Below the pieces are notes generated by a model. It searched no databases. It was not told where the DNA came from and saw only the letters and a list, made by a program, of their open reading frames with translations. DNA of 64,000 bases, taken from assembly GCF_003261175.1 (NCBI RefSeq), contig NZ_QLNP01000064.1, positions 1 to 64,000 of the forward strand. Direction: 5' to 3'. The stretch's first letter is position 1. Each line of letters opens with the position of its first letter. Positions 54,265 through 64,000 of the stretch are shown piece after piece. Both the position numbers and the translations under genes were made by a program. Source of the stretch: Arthrobacter globiformis (lineage in GTDB: Bacteria > Actinomycetota > Actinomycetes > Actinomycetales > Micrococcaceae).

Positions 54265-56217
54265 GTGCAGTTCCACCACCACGGTTACGTTTCCGGTGAC
54301 CCGCGTATCCAGCCGGCCGCCGGCGTCGGCATCAACCGCCCCGAAGAGCTGCCCGACGAGGTCGACGTACTCATCGTGGGCTCCGGCCCTGCGGGCATGC
54401 TCGCAGCGGCCCAGCTCTCCCAGTTCCCGGACATCACCACGCGCATCGTGGAGCGCCGCGGCGGACGCCTGGCGATCGGCCAGGCCGACGGCATCCAGGC
54501 CCGCAGCGTCGAGACCTTCCAGGCCTTCGGCTTCGCCGAGGAGATCACTGCAGAGGCCTACCGGATCACCGAGATGGCGTTCTGGAAGCCGAGCCCCGAG
54601 AACCCGCAGCACATCGTCCGTGCCGCCCGCGCGGTCGACGACGAAATGGGCATCAGCGAATTTCCGCACCTCATCGTCAACCAGGCCCGCGTGCTGGACT
54701 ACTTCGCCCGGGTCATGGCCTATTCCCCGACCCGGATGACCCCCGACTACGGCTACGAGTTCACCAGCCTCCACGTCGCGGATTCGGGGGAGTACCCCGT
54801 CACCGTGACCCTGCTCCACACCGCCGGCGAGCTGGCGGGCCAGGAGCGCGTTGTGCGGGCCAAGTATGTGGTCGGTGCTGACGGTGCCCGCAGCAAGGTC
54901 CGTGAATCGATCGGCTGCACGCTTGCCGGTGACCAGGCCAACCATGCCTGGGGGGTCATGGATGTCCTCGCGTCCACCGATTTCCCGGACATCCGCACCA
55001 AGTGCGCCATCCAGTCCCACGACGGCGGCAGCATCCTGCTGATCCCGCGCGAGGGCGGCCACCTCTTCCGCATGTACGTCGACCTCGGTGTCGTGCCGGA
55101 GAACGACAACGGCGCCATCCGCAAGACCACCATCGAGCAGATCATCGCCCACGCGAACCAGATCCTGCAGCCCTACACCCTCGATGTCCGCAACGTCGCC
55201 TGGCACAGCGTGTACGAGGTGGGCCACCGCCTCACGGACAGGTTCGACGACGTCCTGCCCGCCGAGCGGGATAACCGCACGCCGCGGGTGTTCATTACCG
55301 GCGACGCCTGCCACACGCACAGCGCGAAGGCTGGCCAGGGCATGAACGTGTCCATGCAGGACGGCTTCAACATCGGCTGGAAGCTCGGCCACGTGCTCGA
55401 GGGCCGCAGCCCGGAGTCGCTGCTCGCCACGTATTCCGCGGAGCGCCAGGTGGTTGCGAAGAACCTCATCGACTTCGACAAGGAGTGGTCCACCCTCATG
55501 GCCAAGAAGCCCGAGGAGTTCGAGGACCCCTCGGAGCTCGAGGACTTCTACGTTCGCACCGCGGAATTCCCGGCGGGCTTCATGACCGAATACGCGCCGT
55601 CAATGATCGTGGCAGAGGCCAAGCACCAGGAACTTGCAGCCGGCTTCACGGTGGGCAAGCGCTTCAAGTCCGCGCCAGTGCAGCGCGTCTGCGACACCAA
55701 CCCGCTGCAGCTGGGCCACCAGGCAAAGGCGGACGGGCGCTGGCGGATCTACGTGTTCGCCGACCCCGCCGAGGCTGGCGCGCCGTCGCCGACCACCGAC
55801 CTCGCGCAGTGGCTGGAGACCTCGCCGGAGTCCCCGCTCGCGGCTACGCCGGAAGGCGCCGACGCCGACGCCTGGTTCGACGTGAAGGTCATCTACCAGC
55901 AGGACCACAGGGGCATCGACATCAACGCCGTCCCGTCCGTGTTCAAGCCGGAGGTCGGGCCGTTCAGGCTCACCTACCTCGAGAAGGTCTACGGCACCGA
56001 CCCGAACGCCGACATCTTCGAGCTGCGCGGCCTTGATCGCGGCGGCGTCGTGGTGGTGGTGCGTCCGGACCAGTACGTGGCGAACGTCCTGCCGCTGACC
56101 GCGACGGCGGAGCTCGGGGCCTTCTTTGCGCCGCTGCTGCCGGCCCGCCAGCCGGAGCCGCTTAAGTCGGAGCCGCTGCAGTCCGCCGGCTCGGGGCTCG
56201 TCGCCCACCTGGTGTAA
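54265..56217 (+). CDS. FAD-dependent aromatic hydroxylase (phenol hydroxylase / 3-hydroxybenzoate 4-monooxygenase type)
   Basis: 650-residue class A flavoprotein monooxygenase that adds OH next to a phenolic OH using NAD(P)H and O2. FAD-binding GSGPAGMLAA, the DG motif GADGARSKVRES and the GD motif GDACHTHSAKAGQGMN are clear; a thioredoxin-like C-terminal domain follows, as in MobA and phenol 2-monooxygenase. MobA acts on 3-hydroxybenzoate; here the neighbours argue for 3- or 4-hydroxyphenylacetate, giving homoprotocatechuate (inferred). GTG 54265 has GAGGAAA 6 nt upstream. It is divergent from the hpa operon. Confidence 0.87.
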   Translation: MQFHHHGYVSGDPRIQPAAGVGINRPEELPDEVDVLIVGSGPAGMLAAAQLSQFPDITTRIVERRGGRLAIGQADGIQARSVETFQAFGFAEEITAEAYRITEMAFWKPSPENPQHIVRAARAVDDEMGISEFPHLIVNQARVLDYFARVMAYSPTRMTPDYGYEFTSLHVADSGEYPVTVTLLHTAGELAGQERVVRAKYVVGADGARSKVRESIGCTLAGDQANHAWGVMDVLASTDFPDIRTKCAIQSHDGGSILLIPREGGHLFRMYVDLGVVPENDNGAIRKTTIEQIIAHANQILQPYTLDVRNVAWHSVYEVGHRLTDRFDDVLPAERDNRTPRVFITGDACHTHSAKAGQGMNVSMQDGFNIGWKLGHVLEGRSPESLLATYSAERQVVAKNLIDFDKEWSTLMAKKPEEFEDPSELEDFYVRTAEFPAGFMTEYAPSMIVAEAKHQELAAGFTVGKRFKSAPVQRVCDTNPLQLGHQAKADGRWRIYVFADPAEAGAPSPTTDLAQWLETSPESPLAATPEGADADAWFDVKVIYQQDHRGIDINAVPSVFKPEVGPFRLTYLEKVYGTDPNADIFELRGLDRGGVVVVVRPDQYVANVLPLTATAELGAFFAPLLPARQPEPLKSEPLQSAGSGLVAHLV

Positions 56218-56240
56218 GGCCAGCCTGCCTTTCGGTCCTG

Positions 56241-56281
56241 GAGTCCGGATCCTCGCAACGGGGATCCGGACTCTTTGGTTT
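56241..56281 (+). terminator. Terminator after the hydroxylase
   Basis: GAGTCCGGATCC pairs perfectly with GGATCCGGACTC around a 9-nt loop and is followed by TTTGGTTTT, a classic Rho-independent arrangement. Confidence 0.88.
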
Positions 56282-56427
56282 TCCGTTGGTCACGACCAGT
56301 GCGCTGAGGCACAACAACTGATCGCTGCCAGACAAGCCCTATCCGACCGGGACTGCCAAGCTGGATTCAGCGGTGCGAGGCCATTGCCGGCACCCCTCCA
56401 ACGCTCATGACCGTTAAGAAGGATCCA

Positions 56428-57903
56428 ATGAGTATTTCAAATTCCGAGTCCCGGACTGCAGAAGCAAATCCACACAAGGAACAGTCCACCGCCCTCCGCG
56501 CGGGCAGCATCGGCGTCCTGGGTATTCTCTTTTTCGTTCTCTCAGCCCAGGCTCCGCTGACCGGCATCGTCGGTGCTGCACCCCTGGCGGCTGCACTCGG
56601 CAATGGCGCCGGGGCACCGGGCGCCTACCTCGTGGTGGGCATAGTCATTGTCATCTTCGCCGTCGGGTTCGTCGCCATGAGCCGGAAGGTGCAGGCCAGC
56701 GGCGCCTTTTATGCCTACATCACCGCCGCCTTCGGGAGAAAAACCGGCACAGGCGCGGCCTGGCTGGCGCTGCTTGCGTACAGCACGGTGCAGGCCGCCA
56801 TGTACGGCCTCTATGGTGCGGCCTTCTCCGGCCTGCTGGGTTCCGCCGGCGTGACCGTTCCCTGGTGGCTTCTGGCCGTTGCCACCATGGCAGGCGTGCA
56901 GGTTCTTGGGTCGATGAACATCGAACTCGGCGCCCGCGTCCTGGCTGTCCTTGTGGGCCTGGAGGTAGCGATTTTGCTGCTGTTCGGTTTCACCGTCCTG
57001 CTGAGGGGCGGAGGCCCCGAAGGCCTCGACATGGCAGCCTCATTCTCCCCGGAAGCGATCGCAAGCGGCGCCCCTGGAGTGGCCATCATGTTCGCCGTCG
57101 CGTCCATGTTCGGCTTCGAGTCGACGGCCATCTACTCCGCCGAGGCCAAGGATCCCCACCGGACGGTGGCCCGGGCAACGTACCTCTCTGTGGGCATCAT
57201 CGCCGTGTTTTTCGCCTTCATCACCTGGATGCTCGTGAGCTTCTACGGGCCCTCGCACGTCATCGCCGCCGCCGGGGCCGCCCTCGAGTCCGGGGACGCC
57301 ACCTCGTTCGTCATTGGCCCGCTGGTTGAGCTGTTCGGCCCCTGGGCCGGCGTAACCGCCGGAATCCTCCTGGTGACGTCCCTGCTGGCAGGCATCATCG
57401 CCTTCCACAACGGCATCAACCGCTACCTCCACTCGCTCGCCCTGCGTGGTTCCCTGCCCGCTGTCCTGGCACGGACCAACAGGCACCGCGCCCCTGCCAC
57501 CGCCGCCTGGGTCCAGACGAGCGTCGCCGTGCTGCTCGTGGCACCGTTCGCGGTGCTGGGAATGGACCCGGTCCTGACGCTCTTCTCGTGGTTCAGCGGG
57601 CTGGCCGTTGCGGCGCTGCTGGTGCTGTACATGCTCTGCTCCCTGGCCGTTGTCGCATTCTTCCGGCGCGAACGGGTGCCGGCGCAACTGTGGCAGACCC
57701 TCATCGCACCGGTGCTCGCATCGTTGCTGCTGGCATGGGTCCTCTACGTGGTGGTCAGCAACTTCACCTCCCTCATCGGCGGCAGCGCCGAAACAGCCCT
57801 CGGGCTGCTGGTTGCCGTCCCCGTGATGTTCGTGGCCGGGTTGCTGGCGGAAATCGTAGTGGAGAAGCGGGCGGGGACCTTAGCGCCGGAGCTCGCCGGG
57901 TAA
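56428..57903 (+). CDS. APC-family amino acid / amine permease
   Basis: 491-residue, 12-helix permease of the amino acid-polyamine-organocation superfamily. The N-terminal GSIGVLGILFFVLSAQAPLTG and ESTAIYSAEAKDP segments are typical. ATG 56428 has AAGGA 5 nt upstream. Among amine oxidase, glutamate dehydrogenase and a D-amino-acid-type PLP enzyme, it may import an amine or amino acid; substrate is not readable from sequence. The 3' end overlaps the convergent AmiS gene by 24 nt. Confidence 0.85.
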   Translation: MSISNSESRTAEANPHKEQSTALRAGSIGVLGILFFVLSAQAPLTGIVGAAPLAAALGNGAGAPGAYLVVGIVIVIFAVGFVAMSRKVQASGAFYAYITAAFGRKTGTGAAWLALLAYSTVQAAMYGLYGAAFSGLLGSAGVTVPWWLLAVATMAGVQVLGSMNIELGARVLAVLVGLEVAILLLFGFTVLLRGGGPEGLDMAASFSPEAIASGAPGVAIMFAVASMFGFESTAIYSAEAKDPHRTVARATYLSVGIIAVFFAFITWMLVSFYGPSHVIAAAGAALESGDATSFVIGPLVELFGPWAGVTAGILLVTSLLAGIIAFHNGINRYLHSLALRGSLPAVLARTNRHRAPATAAWVQTSVAVLLVAPFAVLGMDPVLTLFSWFSGLAVAALLVLYMLCSLAVVAFFRRERVPAQLWQTLIAPVLASLLLAWVLYVVVSNFTSLIGGSAETALGLLVAVPVMFVAGLLAEIVVEKRAGTLAPELAG

Positions 57904-58524
57904 GGGGCGTCCGACGGCGGCAGCACCCGTTCCGCTGCGGCGGACTCGCCTCGCGAGGCCGCCCGCCAGCAGCAGAAGTGCGGCGAGGCTGGCCCCTGCG
58001 GCCGCGGCCGCCGCTATGGCGGCCGGCCACTGCCCGGTAATCCCCAGGAACGCGGGCACCGTTGCCGAGGCCTGGCTGGTGAGCACAAGGGACCAGCCGA
58101 TCAGTGGTGCCATCCGCTGAAAGCCCAACGCCATATTAAGGAAGAACAGCAGCCACAGGTAGGTCCAGCAGAGCCACAGGACGGCAAGCAGCGGATCCTC
58201 CCCGGACCACGCCGCCGCGAGCAGGATGCCGCAGACGGCCACCATCCCGCAGAACCAGCCGAGCCCTTTGGAGCCGAGCCCCAGCAGGAAGTCCAGCCCC
58301 ACGTAGACATACGTCAGCCCGAACAGGAACATCCCGGCGGCCCCCAGCAAGGACTGCGTCCCGCCTCCCGCGGTGACAGCCAGGTGGGCAACACCCAGTA
58401 TCAGCTGGGCGTTCCCGATGACCAGACTGAAGACGGCAGCATCCCGACGGGGGACCCGGTCCAAGGCGGCCAGCCCGTTGATCAACAGTGCGGCTCCGGA
58501 GAGGAGCAGGCAAACATACGTCAT
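57880..58524 (-). CDS. AmiS/UreI-family transporter
   Basis: 214-residue membrane protein with about six helices, recognised from the family N-terminus (YVCLLLSGAALLINGLAALD) and FGLTYVYVGLDFLLGL. The family forms channels for urea or short-chain amides. No urease or amidase gene is in the window, so its partner is unknown. Its C-terminal coding end overlaps the permease gene on the other strand; it is divergent from gdhA. Confidence 0.8.
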   Translation of the reverse strand: MTYVCLLLSGAALLINGLAALDRVPRRDAAVFSLVIGNAQLILGVAHLAVTAGGGTQSLLGAAGMFLFGLTYVYVGLDFLLGLGSKGLGWFCGMVAVCGILLAAAWSGEDPLLAVLWLCWTYLWLLFFLNMALGFQRMAPLIGWSLVLTSQASATVPAFLGITGQWPAAIAAAAAAGASLAALLLLAGGLARRVRRSGTGAAAVGRPLPGELRR

Positions 58525-58615
58525 CAGAAGCCTTTTCCGGCCCGCGGCGTTGTGGATTCAGTTCTCGTTTCGTGGAATTTTTCTGTCACAATATGGAGAA
58601 TAAGCGATTCCAGTG

Positions 58616-60058
<1,443 letters not shown>

Positions 60059-60100
60059 GCACGGTCTGATTTGGGCGCCGGCTACCTAGGCGCCGGCTAC

Positions 60101-61060
60101 TTAAGCGCCGCGCCGCCAGTCGCTGGGGGACTCGCCAAAGGCCTCGCGGAACGTACGGCTGAAATGCGCCGCGTCCAGGAAGCCCCACCGCGCTGCCACG
60201 GCTCCGACGGAGGTGCCCGAGTGCAGCGGATCCCTGAGGTCCCGGCGGACCCGTTCCAGCCGGCGGCTGCGGATCCAGCTGGCAACAGTGCTGCCGGACT
60301 CGTGGAAGACGTTGTGCAGATGGCGGGTCGAAATGAAATGCGCTGCGGCAATGCTGGCCGGCGAAAGCTGCGGATCGGCGAGGTTTGCCTCAATGTATTC
60401 ACGGACCGACGTCGCCAGCACCACCTGGGGCTTCATGCGGTCCGCAGCCAGATCCAGTTCCGAATGAAGCATGGTGGAGACGAGGTCCAGGGTGTTGGCC
60501 GCGAGCCGGGAGCCGCTGGGCCCGCTGAGTGCCTCCAGGTTGCCGGCGAGCTGCGTGATGAATGGCCCCACAATGCCCGCCAGGCTGGACTCGCCGGCCA
60601 GCCGGACGGCTGACAGCTGCCCCACATAGTCCGGCGGCAGCGACAGGGAGTCGTGCGGGAACATGACCACGACCACGCGGGCCTGCTCTTCGAACGCCAG
60701 TGTGTACGGGCGGTTGGTGTCATAGATGGCAAGGTCGCCGGGGCGGAGCACGGCCTCGCGGCTGTCCTGGATGAGGAGCCCGGTGCCCTCGAGTTGGAGG
60801 TTGAGCTTGAAATAACGCTGGTCGGACTGCGCCAGGAGTGCCGGTGTGCGGTGGACACTGTGGCCCGAAGCCGACACTTCCACGATGCACGTGCGGTCCA
60901 GCACCCTCGAGCGCATGCGGCCGCGGAACTGATCGGGCCGGGCCGTTTCGGCGGCCAGCGGAACAAAGGACTGCGCTACGAGGTGCCTCCAGTGGTCAAA
61001 GGAGGTGGCCTCGCTGGAGGTGAGGGTCTGCTCCGCGGGGCGGGCCGTGGTTGCTGGCAT
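60101..61060 (-). CDS. AraC-family transcriptional regulator
   Basis: About 319 residues: an N-terminal AraC-binding-like domain (related to the FeaR/NphR group) and a C-terminal double helix-turn-helix (SPASIAAAHFISTRHLHNVF and AARWGFLDAAHFSRTFREAFG, read in parts). FeaR activates tyramine/phenylethylamine oxidation genes in E. coli, a tempting parallel here. ATG 61060 with AGGAA 6 nt upstream is preferred. The longer frame starts at ATG 61129 without a ribosome site, and its first codons run through a perfect palindrome that looks like an operator. Confidence 0.82.
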   Translation of the reverse strand: MPATTARPAEQTLTSSEATSFDHWRHLVAQSFVPLAAETARPDQFRGRMRSRVLDRTCIVEVSASGHSVHRTPALLAQSDQRYFKLNLQLEGTGLLIQDSREAVLRPGDLAIYDTNRPYTLAFEEQARVVVVMFPHDSLSLPPDYVGQLSAVRLAGESSLAGIVGPFITQLAGNLEALSGPSGSRLAANTLDLVSTMLHSELDLAADRMKPQVVLATSVREYIEANLADPQLSPASIAAAHFISTRHLHNVFHESGSTVASWIRSRRLERVRRDLRDPLHSGTSVGAVAARWGFLDAAHFSRTFREAFGESPSDWRRGA

Positions 61061-61106
61061 GAACGTTCCTGACGCCGGTTTGGGCTGTCTGTTTGGGGTC
61101 CCCAAC

Positions 61107-61126
61107 ACTGTGTCCTGGGACACAGT
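61107..61126. promoter_or_regulatory. Perfect 20-bp palindrome before araC
   Basis: ACTGTGTCC-TG-GGACACAGT, a 9-bp perfect inverted repeat, 47 bp upstream of the preferred araC start. It is a good autoregulatory operator candidate, although AraC proteins usually bind direct repeats. Confidence 0.5.
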
Positions 61127-61158
61127 CATTTCAGGTTAGCGGCGAAATCCTGCCCTGT

Positions 61159-61190
61159 CATCTTTTTTCAACACATGGCGAAAAAAGATG
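61159..61190. repeat. 11-bp inverted repeat between the PLP-enzyme gene and araC
   Basis: CATCTTTTTTC pairs perfectly with GAAAAAAGATG around a 10-nt loop, 25 bp after the stop codon of the minus-strand PLP gene. Both arms contain a homopolymer run, so either strand could give a terminator-like structure. Confidence 0.55.
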
Positions 61191-61214
61191 TTGTGAACAG
61201 GAGCGGCCGGATCC

Positions 61215-62312
61215 TTACTTGTTTTTGCCCCGGGCTGCCACGGCCCAGCGGTCCAGGAGTTCGCCGCCGCGCACTACTGCGACGTCGTCCACCAGGTTCA
61301 TCGCGAGGCATACGTGGTTGGGGATAATGCGCAACCTATCGCCGATGGCCGGCAGGGTCCTGCGCTCGGGCCATTCGACGGTTGCGTGGTGCTCCGACAG
61401 TGCGGTGATCCGGGCGTCCGGATAGTCCATCAGCCGTCCAAAGCCGCTTGCCCATGCGGGCCGGTCGCTGCCGAGGACCTTGCTGCCGGCGTCGATGATG
61501 AAACGTCCAGGCCCGTCCGCCTGGGTCGCATGGTGGCTGACGACAGTGGCCGCCACTGTCAGCGCGATGTCCTCGGCGGCGCACCGTCCCAGCTCCAGCT
61601 GCTGGGCATCGCCAAAGACGTAAACGCCAGGGCGAACCTCGGTGGCAGCCGAATTCCCGGTCAGCATCGCCGTCGGGGTGGAGCCGCCGCTGCGGCAGGT
61701 GACGTCGAATCCTGCCGCAGCCAGAACCTCGGACGCCCGGGTCAGGGCCCGCTCCTCCTGCCTGGCTGCTTCGACCGGCATGCCCGGTGCGTAGCTGTGT
61801 CCCGGGAAGGTGAACACACCCGCGATCGTCAGCCCGGCCCGCGCCGCTGCTTCGGCGATGGATGCGACGGATTCCGGGTGGACGCCGCTCCGGTGGTGGC
61901 CGCTGTCGACTTCCACGAGGGCGCTGATGCTCCCTGCGGCATTGCCCAGGCCGGATCCCAGCGCCGCCGCTCCCTCCGCGGAGTCGACGCCGACCGCGAT
62001 CTGCGCGGTTTGCGACAGGCGCCGAAGCCGCTCGGCCTTCTGCGGTGAAATCCAGAGGGGGTAGGCGATGAAGAGGTTGTCGACTCCCGCAGCCGCGAAC
62101 ACTTCGGCTTCGCCGATGGTGGCGACTGTCAGCCCGGAGGCTCCGGCTGCGATCTGGCGGGCGGCGATTTCGGGAATCTTGTGGGTTTTGGCATGCGGGC
62201 GCAGGTTCAGGCCCCGAGCCCGGACGGCTGATGCCATCCGCTCGATGTTCCGGTCGAGGATGTCGACGTCGATCATGATTTCCGGAGTATCGATTTCGTG
62301 CGGGATGGTCAC
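61215..62312 (-). CDS. PLP-dependent D-threonine aldolase / D-serine dehydratase-like enzyme
   Basis: Fold-type III (alanine racemase-like) PLP enzyme, about 365 residues. The PLP lysine is in RPHAKTHK and the metal site in NHVCLAMN, both typical of D-threonine aldolase and eukaryotic-type D-serine dehydratase. It would cleave or deaminate a D-beta-hydroxy-amino acid. GTG 62312 with AGGAG 9 nt upstream is preferred; the frame also has TTG 62345, which has no ribosome site and overlaps the tetR stop. Likely cotranscribed with tetR. Confidence 0.83.
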   Translation of the reverse strand: MTIPHEIDTPEIMIDVDILDRNIERMASAVRARGLNLRPHAKTHKIPEIAARQIAAGASGLTVATIGEAEVFAAAGVDNLFIAYPLWISPQKAERLRRLSQTAQIAVGVDSAEGAAALGSGLGNAAGSISALVEVDSGHHRSGVHPESVASIAEAAARAGLTIAGVFTFPGHSYAPGMPVEAARQEERALTRASEVLAAAGFDVTCRSGGSTPTAMLTGNSAATEVRPGVYVFGDAQQLELGRCAAEDIALTVAATVVSHHATQADGPGRFIIDAGSKVLGSDRPAWASGFGRLMDYPDARITALSEHHATVEWPERRTLPAIGDRLRIIPNHVCLAMNLVDDVAVVRGGELLDRWAVAARGKNK

Positions 62313-62341
62313 TGCCGGCGTCTCCTGGTAGTTGTTCTGGC

Positions 62342-62938
62342 TCAATGCTGGCCCGTCAGCAGGGCAAGAAAGCCCTCAAGCTGCCCCTCCAGGCCGAGTT
62401 CCGTCTCGCCCTCCGGAAGCAGCGCGGCCGCGATCTGGGCGCCCAGCAGCATGTTGAGCAGCTGCCCGGCCAGGCTGTCGTCGTCGACGGCGGTACTCAC
62501 ATCGCCGCTGTCCCGGGCCTCACCTAGATAGCGCCGGATGGCATCCCGCCACTGCTGCATCGATTCCCGGTGGATCTGCGCCTTGCCGGGGTCGTTGATG
62601 GCCTTCTGCCAGAAGGGGATGACGATCCGGGCTTCGTTGATCCGTTCCTCGTCCAACGGGAGCACTTCGACACAGAAGGCCCGCAGGGCCGCCAGCCCCG
62701 AAAGCCCCGCGGTCACCTCGGCGATGCGTTCGTTGGTCCGGTTGAAGACGTGGCCGAAGGCGAAGGTCAGCAGCGTGTCCTTGGTGGGAAAGTATGGTTT
62801 GAGGGCGCCGTTGGCGAAACCTGCCTCGGTGGCGATTTCCCGCATCGTGGCGCTCTCAATGCCCATCCGGGCGATGATCCGCCAGGTCGCATCCACCAGT
62901 TCCAGGCGGCGCTCGTCGTGGTCAACAATCTTTGGCAC
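62342..62938 (-). CDS. TetR-family regulator
   Basis: 198-residue regulator with N-terminal helix-turn-helix [21 protein letters not shown] and a BetI-like C-terminal domain. GTG 62938. It is divergent from the copper amine oxidase gene, with a symmetrical site between them, and probably represses that gene and itself; the ligand could be an amine or its aldehyde (inferred). Confidence 0.87.
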   Translation of the reverse strand: MPKIVDHDERRLELVDATWRIIARMGIESATMREIATEAGFANGALKPYFPTKDTLLTFAFGHVFNRTNERIAEVTAGLSGLAALRAFCVEVLPLDEERINEARIVIPFWQKAINDPGKAQIHRESMQQWRDAIRRYLGEARDSGDVSTAVDDDSLAGQLLNMLLGAQIAAALLPEGETELGLEGQLEGFLALLTGQH

Positions 62939-62997
62939 GCGGCCGCTCCCCAGAAAACATTTTCGTCCAAACTCTTGTGAGCCATCTTACGTTCGCT

Positions 62998-63021
62998 TAT
63001 TCTCTACAACTATAGAAAATA
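62998..63021. promoter_or_regulatory. Candidate TetR operator
   Basis: TATTCTCTA and TAGAAAATA are reverse complements at 8 of 9 positions around a 6-nt centre, in an A/T-rich island between the divergent tetR and amine oxidase genes, 38 bp before the latter. Symmetry, size and position suit a TetR-type operator. Confidence 0.6.
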
Positions 63022-63059
63022 AACCATCCGACCCGTCAGGGTCATGGACAAAGGCCGCT

Positions 63060-64000
63060 ATGACGCTCTCCACCACAGAAACAGCCAGCCCGTTCCGCCT
63101 TGCCTCAGCCGCGGAAATCAGCGAGGTGCAGGGCATTCTTCGCTCTGGGGGCCTCCTTGGTCCGGAGAAGCGCATCGCCTACCTGGGCCTCCTTGACCCT
63201 GCCCGCGGAACCGGAACCGGAACCGGAACCGGAACCGGAACCGGTTCCGGAACGGACACGGATCGCCGTTTCCGGGTCTTCATCCACGATGTTTCGGGCG
63301 GCCGGCCCCAGGACATTACTGTCTCGGTCACCAGCGGCACGGTGACCTCCGCCGTCGAACTCGACACCGCTGCCACCGGCGAACTGCCGGTCCTCGAAGA
63401 GGAGTTCGAGGTGGTGGAGCAGCTGCTGGCCACGGACGGGCGGTGGCTGAAGGCCCTTGCCGCACGGAACCTGGACGTCAGCAGGGTGCGGGTCGCCCCG
63501 CTGTCCGCCGGCGTCTTCGAGTACGCGGAGGAGAAGGGCCGCCGGATCCTGCGCGGGCTCGCCTTCGTGCAGGAGTTTCCGGAGGACAGCGCCTGGGCCC
63601 ACCCGGTTGACGGGCTCGTGGCCTACGTGGATGTGGTCAGCAAGGAAGTCACCCAGGTGATCGACACCGGCATCTTCCCCATCCCGGCAGAGCATGGCAA
63701 CTACACCGATCCCGAGCTCACGGGACCGCTCCGCACTACCCAGAAGCCCATCAGCATCACCCAGCCCGAGGGTCCCAGCTTCACGCTGACCGGCGGTAAC
63801 CACATCGAGTGGGAGAAATGGAGCCTGGATGTTGGATTCGACGTCCGCGAGGGCGTGGTGCTGCACAACATCGGCTTCCGGGACGGGGACCGGCTCCGGC
63901 CCATCATCAACCGCGCGTCGATCGCCGAGATGGTGGTCCCGTACGGTGATCCGTCCCCGATCAGGTCCTGGCAGAACTACTTCGACACGGGGGAGTACCT
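63060..64000 (+). CDS. Copper amine oxidase (phenylethylamine/tyramine oxidase), cut by window edge
   Basis: The first 313 residues of a copper/TPQ amine oxidase, which converts primary amines plus O2 and water to aldehyde, ammonia and hydrogen peroxide. It begins [17 protein letters not shown] and follows, as recalled, the A. globiformis phenylethylamine oxidase almost residue by residue ([52 protein letters not shown]). The cofactor tyrosine and copper histidines lie beyond the window. ATG 63060 has AAAGG 6 nt upstream. It differs from the reference by a (Gly-Thr)6 insertion. Confidence 0.95.
   Translation, partial: MTLSTTETASPFRLASAAEISEVQGILRSGGLLGPEKRIAYLGLLDPARGTGTGTGTGTGTGSGTDTDRRFRVFIHDVSGGRPQDITVSVTSGTVTSAVELDTAATGELPVLEEEFEVVEQLLATDGRWLKALAARNLDVSRVRVAPLSAGVFEYAEEKGRRILRGLAFVQEFPEDSAWAHPVDGLVAYVDVVSKEVTQVIDTGIFPIPAEHGNYTDPELTGPLRTTQKPISITQPEGPSFTLTGGNHIEWEKWSLDVGFDVREGVVLHNIGFRDGDRLRPIINRASIAEMVVPYGDPSPIRSWQNYFDTGEY
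63207..63242 (+). repeat. Hexanucleotide tandem repeat (GGAACC x6) inside the amine oxidase gene
   Basis: Six perfect GGAACC units encode Gly-Thr repeats and are followed by GGTTCCGGAACG (GSGT). The unit length of six keeps the frame. The site corresponds to a short loop (GAGSEAEDRR) in the reference enzyme, so length change should be tolerated. Confidence 0.95.

Noticed and set aside
60060-60112. GCGCCGGCTAC direct repeats between gdhA and araC
   Set aside because: Two short units only, in a convergent gap; may assist termination but too little to call.

Overview
The window is high-GC DNA with the gene order and coding style of an actinobacterium of the Arthrobacter/Pseudarthrobacter group (Micrococcaceae). 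Three genes support this directly. The extradiol dioxygenase at 49080-50165 has its predicted metal ligands at exactly the residue numbers known for Arthrobacter MndD (His155, His214, Glu267). The truncated gene at the right edge closely matches, as I recall the sequence, the A. globiformis phenylethylamine oxidase. An Lsr2 nucleoid protein is also present. No tRNA, rRNA, CRISPR array, transposase or phage gene was seen.

Left part (1 to about 33.3 kb) plus radA (40.1-41.5 kb): conserved actinobacterial backbone. The order ppa / dacB-like / zincin / tilS / hpt / ftsH / folE-folP-folB-folK / DUF3180 / PH-domain membrane proteins / DUF2520 / panC / lysS / lsr2 / clpC / mutY / disA / radA matches my recollection of the M. 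tuberculosis Rv3628-Rv3585 order. It covers cell-wall trimming, tRNA modification, purine salvage, membrane proteolysis, folate and pantothenate synthesis, lysyl-tRNA charging, nucleoid structure, Clp proteolysis, oxidative DNA repair and c-di-AMP signalling. Local insertions into it are an MFS exporter, two tandem alpha/beta hydrolases, an S9 peptidase, an N-acetylglutamate synthase-like GNAT, the PTS-dependent dihydroxyacetone kinase dhaKLM, and a decayed DUF559-type gene.

Middle part (33.3-40.1 kb): disA and radA are separated by prfC (RF3), a stand-alone FabF-like ketosynthase, and a mirror-image cassette. In that cassette two paralogous gene pairs (YcnI/DUF1775 protein plus a His/Met-rich membrane protein) diverge from one shared intergenic region.

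Right part (41.5-64 kb): an aromatic/amine catabolic island. The minus-strand hpa operon runs from a fused FAH-RraA enzyme (HpaG-like) through a GntR regulator, hpaE, hpaD, hpaH, hpaI, a succinate-semialdehyde dehydrogenase, an MHS-family permease and a further aldehyde dehydrogenase. Divergent from it is a MobA-like flavin hydroxylase. Further right are an amino-acid/amine permease, an AmiS/UreI channel, NADP-glutamate dehydrogenase, an AraC regulator, a D-threonine aldolase/D-serine dehydratase-like PLP enzyme, a TetR regulator and the start of a copper amine oxidase. Together these suggest tyramine-type amines are oxidised to aldehydes, then to hydroxyphenylacetate, then to homoprotocatechuate, and cleaved to pyruvate and succinate.

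The most unusual features are: (i) the FAH-RraA fusion in place of a two-FAH-domain HpaG; (ii) long near-perfect palindromes from at least two sequence families in nearly every gap of the hpa operon, one of which supplies the C-terminus and stop codon of the GntR regulator, with another copy outside the island; (iii) the mirror-image YcnI cassette; and (iv) a structured leader upstream of gdhA.
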